A stretch of DNA of 64,000 nucleotides from Bacillota bacterium (GTDB lineage Bacteria; Bacillota; Clostridia; Acetivibrionales; DTU013). The notes under the pieces were generated by a model. The model was not told where the DNA came from. It saw only the letters and a list, made by a program, of their open reading frames with translations, and made no database searches. The stretch is from contig JAEZCA010000002.1 of assembly GCA_023412665.1 (NCBI GenBank), forward strand, positions 82,294 to 146,293. The letters are read 5' to 3'. Below, one piece after another: positions 60,060 through 64,000 of the stretch. The translations under genes and the position numbers were made by a program. The stretch's first letter is position 1. Each line of letters starts with the position of its first letter.

Positions 60060-62297
60060 TCATACGGCTGAGTGGAAGGTACGTGCGATGACCTCCTCCT
60101 GCTGTTTGCGGCTCAGGCGGATAAAGTTGACGGCATAGCCGGAAACTCTTATTGTGAGCTGCGGATAGTTGTATGGGTCATTCATCGCCTGTTCCAACAC
60201 GATGCGTTCGAGTACATTTATATTTATATGATGCCCGCCCTGGGCAAAGTACCCGTCCAACAGCGCCGCAAGGTTTGTGAGACGCGACTGCGTATCTCTG
60301 CCAAGCGATCTCGGGACAAGCGTCATTGTCAGGGATATACCATCCTTGCAGTATTCATAGGGAATCTTGGCTACGGAATTCAATGCGGCCAGCGCGCCCA
60401 TCTTGTCCCTGCCATGCATGGGATTGGCACCCGGGGCGAAGGGCTCGCCCAGCTTGCGTCCGTCCGGCGTGGACCCTGTCTTTTTGCCGTATACCACATT
60501 AGATGTTATTGTGAGTATGGAAAGAGTATGGATTGCATTTCTGTATGTCTTGTGTTTTCTCAGATCCGATATGAAGCTTTTAACTATCTCCACGGCAATA
60601 CTGTCAACTCTGTCATCGCCATTACCGAACTGGGGGTACGAGCCCTTTATTTCAAAATCGGTGATAAGCCCTCTTTCATCCCTGATAGCTCTTACATAGG
60701 TATACTTGATCGCGCTGAGCGAGTCGGCCAGTACGGACAGGCCTGCGATCCCAAATGCCATAAACCGCCTGGGGTCGGTGTCATGCAGCGCCATCATGAG
60801 GCGCTCATATGCGTACTTATCATGCATGTAATGAATTGCATTCATTGTATTTACATAAAGCCCGGCAAGCCATTTCTGATACTGCTTGAGCCTTTCGGTA
60901 ACCTTTTTATAGTCAAGATATTCATCCCTGTAAGGCTCGCTTTCCGGAGCGACCTGGTCGCCGGAGATCTCATCCCTGCCGCCGTTGAGTGCCAGCAGAA
61001 GAAGCTTGGGCAGATTGCAGCGGGCTCCGAAAAACTGCATGTCCTTCCCGGTCTGCATTGCGGAAACGCAGCAGGAAATACTATAATCGTCAAGGAACTC
61101 AGGCCGCATCAGGTCATCATTTTCATACTGTATTGCGCTTGTTACCATCGAAACCTTGGCACAGTAGCGCTTGAAGGCTGCCGGAAGTTTTTGAGACCAT
61201 AGGACTGTCAGGTTCGGTTCAGGTGCGGGACCAAGGTTAAAAAGCGTATGGAGTATGCGGTAGGACGTCTTTGTGACCATATGCCTGCCGTCGCTGCAAA
61301 CTCCGCCGATTGATTCAGTTATCCACACGGGATCTCCGGCAAACAGCTCGTCATAATCAGGAGTCCGAAGGTGCCTGATCAGCCTTAGCTTGATTACAAA
61401 CTGGTCAATCAGCTCTTGCGCTCCGGCCTCGTCCAGCAGGCCTGCGGCCAGGTCTCTTTCGATGTAGATATCGAAGAAGGTAGATACCCTTCCCAACGAA
61501 TTAGCAGCGCCATTTGTCTCTTTCATCGAGGCCAGAAAGGCAAGGTATGTCCACTGGACTGCTTCAAGCGCATTCTGAGCCGGTCTTGACAGGTCACACC
61601 CATACTGGGAGGCCATCGACGTCAGCTCCTTGAGTGCTTCGATCTGTTCGTGCACTTCCTCACCGAGCCTGATCGTTTCTTCGTTCATTCCGTTTTTATG
61701 CAATTCATTCTGATCAAGGGTCTTATGCTTTATCAAATATTCAGTACCGTATAGCGCAACTCTTCTGTAATCACCTATAATTCGGCCTCTGCCATATGCA
61801 TCGGGCAGTCCTGTTATTACCCCGGATTTACGCGCCTTCCTCATTTCAGCGGTGTAGACGCTGAAAACTCCGTCATTATGTGTTTTACGGTATTTATGAA
61901 ATATTTCATCGAATCTTGCCGGCAGCTTGTAGCCATATGCCTCACAGGACTGCCTGGCCATACGAATACCGCCGTAGGGCATGACAGCCCGCTTTAAGGG
62001 CTTGTCGGTCTGTAGACCTTTTATGAGCTCAAGCTGCTCGTCGATAAAGCCGGGCGCATAGCTATTGATTCCGGATACCGTTTTAGTGTCCACATTCAGG
62101 ACACCACCCTTAGTGAGCTCGTCACGAAGCAGCTTTTTGCATTTGCTCCATAGCTTTTTTGTTTTGATCGTGGCTTCTTTAAGAAACGTCTCGTCGCCGT
62201 CGTACGGAATGTAATTATTGGCGATAAAGTCCCTGACATTGATATTGTCAGTCCATACCCCCGGTATAAAGCTGTTCCATGCATTTTCAACAAACAT
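60060..62297 (-). CDS. pflB: Pyruvate formate-lyase (formate C-acetyltransferase)
   Basis: The 745-residue glycyl-radical enzyme has catalytic cysteines in SISCCVSAMQTGKD and the radical glycine in the C-terminal RVSGYAVNFIRLSRKQQ. It converts pyruvate and CoA to acetyl-CoA and formate. AGAGGTG supports the start. Unusually, no pflA (radical-SAM activase) lies next to it in this window; the upstream gene is pfk. A consensus promoter lies ~130 bases before it; the leader contains GTGGTTAATTCCAC, a possible operator or stem. Confidence 0.95.
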   Translation of the reverse strand: MFVENAWNSFIPGVWTDNINVRDFIANNYIPYDGDETFLKEATIKTKKLWSKCKKLLRDELTKGGVLNVDTKTVSGINSYAPGFIDEQLELIKGLQTDKPLKRAVMPYGGIRMARQSCEAYGYKLPARFDEIFHKYRKTHNDGVFSVYTAEMRKARKSGVITGLPDAYGRGRIIGDYRRVALYGTEYLIKHKTLDQNELHKNGMNEETIRLGEEVHEQIEALKELTSMASQYGCDLSRPAQNALEAVQWTYLAFLASMKETNGAANSLGRVSTFFDIYIERDLAAGLLDEAGAQELIDQFVIKLRLIRHLRTPDYDELFAGDPVWITESIGGVCSDGRHMVTKTSYRILHTLFNLGPAPEPNLTVLWSQKLPAAFKRYCAKVSMVTSAIQYENDDLMRPEFLDDYSISCCVSAMQTGKDMQFFGARCNLPKLLLLALNGGRDEISGDQVAPESEPYRDEYLDYKKVTERLKQYQKWLAGLYVNTMNAIHYMHDKYAYERLMMALHDTDPRRFMAFGIAGLSVLADSLSAIKYTYVRAIRDERGLITDFEIKGSYPQFGNGDDRVDSIAVEIVKSFISDLRKHKTYRNAIHTLSILTITSNVVYGKKTGSTPDGRKLGEPFAPGANPMHGRDKMGALAALNSVAKIPYEYCKDGISLTMTLVPRSLGRDTQSRLTNLAALLDGYFAQGGHHININVLERIVLEQAMNDPYNYPQLTIRVSGYAVNFIRLSRKQQEEVIARTFHSAV

Positions 62298-62425
62298 AAT
62301 CCAACACCTCTGTTATGCACAGTACTTATACCCAGGCGGTCGGCTGACAATCCATGAACCGTGCTCCCATGTGGTTAATTCCACTTCCGCCAGTAACACG
62401 GCTTTTATTTTTGACCTATATTTTA

Positions 62426-62454
62426 AGTATAGCTTTGCTTCGAAATTATGTCAA
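62426..62454 (-). promoter_or_regulatory. Consensus promoter of pflB
   Basis: Minus-strand TTGACA (62454-62449), exactly 17 bases, TATACT (62431-62426). No Rex box is seen beside it. Confidence 0.85.
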
Positions 62455-62490
62455 TAAGAACAGATAGCCATAAACTGACAAAGCCTGAAT

Positions 62491-62527
62491 GAAAAACCTC
62501 ACTGAATTTTTTATATCCAGTGAGGTT
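62491..62527 (-). terminator. Terminator of pfk
   Basis: On the minus strand AACCTCACTG and CAGTGAGGTT pair perfectly around a 13-base loop, followed by TTTTTC. It separates pfk from the pflB promoter. Confidence 0.88.
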
Positions 62528-62597
62528 ACTCGCTAATGTATTATTCCAATTTATGCGCTATACAAATGTGTCGACTCACAGGTTTTCCGGCCCGGCT

Positions 62598-63845
62598 CTA
62601 TTTGGTGGCAAGAACCTTCTTGAGCTTTGCAAATCTGGGAAGGCCATTTTCCAGCGGAGGAGTGGAGACTCCCTGGATCAGCGGCAGAGCATAGTCGATG
62701 AACTCCTGCTTCAAGCCGTTGCCTGCCTCATTTATCCATTCACGCGGGATCTTTTTCTCAGTATTGGCAACATCGGTGAGGTTGATCAGCTTAATGCCGC
62801 ACTTGTATTCAGGGCCTGCTGCTCTTTCAAATGCTACCATGTAGTCGGTCTTTCCTTCAACTGCATACCTGACAGCCATCTGGCCGGCCATATACGCTTC
62901 GTTGACATCGTTCAGAGAACCGACATGTGCCGCACACCTCTGAAGCAGGCTGAATTCGATGCCGCGTACCTTTGCGCCGGTCTTTTCCTGCAGAATGTTG
63001 GCAAGTGTGGATGCGAGACCGCCCAGCTGAGCATGTCCGAAAGCATCCTTTGATTTTGCCAGGTCTGAGCCGTATTCTGAAATGTATGTTCCGTCCTTAT
63101 CCCTAATACCCTCGGAAACAGCGATAATGACATTGTTCTGTCTCTTATATACTTCCATTGTCTCAGCAATGAATTTATCCATATCAAAGGGGATCTCAGG
63201 CAGATAGATAAGGTCAGGTCCGAAGCCTGCATGTGCGGCCAGAGCAGCCGATGCGGTAAGCCATCCGGCGTTCCTTCCCATGATCTCCAGTACAGTGATC
63301 ATTCCTTTGTCATAAACTCTTGCATCGTGGTAAACTTCCATAGTGGAAGTTGCGATATATTTGGCTGCGCTGCCGTAGCCCGGGCAGTGGTCTGTTCCCC
63401 ACAGATCGTTGTCGATGGTCTTTGGCACGCCCATTACTCTGCATTCATAGCCAGACTTCTGCATGAATTTGCTTATCTTGTTGCAGGTGTCCATTGAATC
63501 GTTTCCGCCGTTGTAGAAGAAATACCTTATATTGTACTTTTTGAAGACTTCCAGCAGCCTTTTGTAATCTGTATCGTCATCATCAGCGTTTTTCAGCTTG
63601 TAACGGACAGATCCCAAAGCGGAGGAAGGAGTTGTCTTTAAAAGATCCAATTCATACTGGTCTTCCTTGCTCATATCGTAAAATTTTTCTTCAAGGATAC
63701 CTTTAATACCGTGTGCCGCTCCATATACGGCAGTGATGGCCCCCTGCTTCAATGCTTCCTGAAATACGCCTGCAGCGCTGGCGTTTATAACCGAGGTCGG
63801 TCCGCCTGACTGGCCGAATATTGCTGCTCCCTTAAGTTCGCTCAT
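62598..63845 (-). CDS. 6-phosphofructokinase, probably pyrophosphate-dependent
   Basis: The 415-residue PFK-family protein opens with GAAIFGQSGGPTSVINAS. The phosphoryl-donor site reads YNGGNDSMDT (Asp where ATP enzymes have Gly) and the substrate loop PKTIDND has the lysine typical of PPi-dependent enzymes. MGRNAGWLTASAAL and EGIRDKDG are also conserved. It phosphorylates fructose-6-phosphate, reversibly with PPi. ATG 63845 follows AGGAGGTG. PPi glycolysis is known in C. thermocellum, whose pfk lies near a hyd cluster by memory. Monocistronic. Confidence 0.9.
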   Translation of the reverse strand: MSELKGAAIFGQSGGPTSVINASAAGVFQEALKQGAITAVYGAAHGIKGILEEKFYDMSKEDQYELDLLKTTPSSALGSVRYKLKNADDDDTDYKRLLEVFKKYNIRYFFYNGGNDSMDTCNKISKFMQKSGYECRVMGVPKTIDNDLWGTDHCPGYGSAAKYIATSTMEVYHDARVYDKGMITVLEIMGRNAGWLTASAALAAHAGFGPDLIYLPEIPFDMDKFIAETMEVYKRQNNVIIAVSEGIRDKDGTYISEYGSDLAKSKDAFGHAQLGGLASTLANILQEKTGAKVRGIEFSLLQRCAAHVGSLNDVNEAYMAGQMAVRYAVEGKTDYMVAFERAAGPEYKCGIKLINLTDVANTEKKIPREWINEAGNGLKQEFIDYALPLIQGVSTPPLENGLPRFAKLKKVLATK

Positions 63846-63875
63846 AATCACACCTCCTGATAGAAATCAAAATAA

Positions 63876-63904
63876 AATATAACACAAGATGTACCAAAAT
63901 GCAA
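63876..63904 (-). promoter_or_regulatory. Promoter of pfk
   Basis: Minus-strand TTGCAT (63904-63899), 17 bases, TATATT (63881-63876). Beyond it, to the window end, no gene is seen. Confidence 0.75.
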
Positions 63905-64000
63905 ATAAAGATGGATATTTTTTTAACATATAAATTGGTAAAGTAGCTTGGATGAATTATCAATTCATTATCCGGAGAGTTATTCGCTATTTGGGTAAAA

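Overview
The window reads as chromosome of an anaerobic, spore-forming-type Firmicute of the class Clostridia. The evidence is low-to-moderate GC, strong AGGAGG ribosome sites, TTG/GTG starts, two electron-bifurcating-type [FeFe] hydrogenase operons with a Rex operator, a pyrophosphate-type phosphofructokinase, pyruvate formate-lyase, and a cellobiose phosphorylase very close to that of Clostridium (Acetivibrio) thermocellum as I remember it. A cellulose- or cellodextrin-fermenting relative of that group is the best guess; no rRNA, tRNA or phage is visible to settle the species.

Layout. 1-2.2 kb: PadR / DUF1700 / DUF4097 envelope-stress operon on the minus strand. 2.3-6 kb: a DUF4097-like lipoprotein, a CPBP protease and a SIMPL-domain protein, bracketed by two inverted copies of a 277-bp structured repeat. 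6-11 kb: a group-B-like [FeFe] hydrogenase, a membrane LuxR regulator overlapping a solute-binding lipoprotein, and a divergent small lipoprotein. 12-16.4 kb: AI-2E/YtvI protein, a REP-associated tyrosine transposase (RAYT), a split ThrE-type exporter and a LysM-CAP protein. 16.7-22 kb: a divergent type IIA topoisomerase pair and a VTT protein. 22-33 kb: aspartokinase, uvrB, two PLP aminotransferase-fold genes (one MocR) and uvrA, with LexA-like boxes before uvrB and uvrA, plus a 41-residue membrane protein. 33-38.6 kb: clpE and cellobiose phosphorylase. 39.3-45 kb: hydrogenase operon 1 (NuoE-like, NuoF-NfnB fusion, HydA). 46.5-55.2 kb: a sensory module (DRTGG, RsbW-like ATPase, HydS-like, DRTGG, PHP) followed by a Rex-controlled hydrogenase operon 2. 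55.4-64 kb: LCP protein, an ABC exporter whose ATPase has a nonsense codon, a flavin reductase, pflB and PPi-type pfk.

The most unusual feature is a dispersed 15-bp repeat, GTGAGAAGCGTCCCC and close variants. I count 25 copies between 3.5 and 40.2 kb, with the RAYT gene in the middle. Minus-oriented copies precede plus-oriented ones in nearly every cluster, so the CCCC/GGGG ends face outward. Some sit 6-12 bp after stop codons, others form evenly spaced arrays just before ribosome sites (parC-like, uvrB), and two lie in frame inside the coding sequence of hydrogenase subunit HydB.

The metabolic genes fit together. Cellobiose is cleaved phosphorolytically, glycolysis uses PPi at the phosphofructokinase step, pyruvate is split by PFL, and surplus NADH plus reduced ferredoxin is disposed of as H2 by two bifurcating-type hydrogenases. 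A Rex box and a hydrogenase-like sensor module probably tune that last step.
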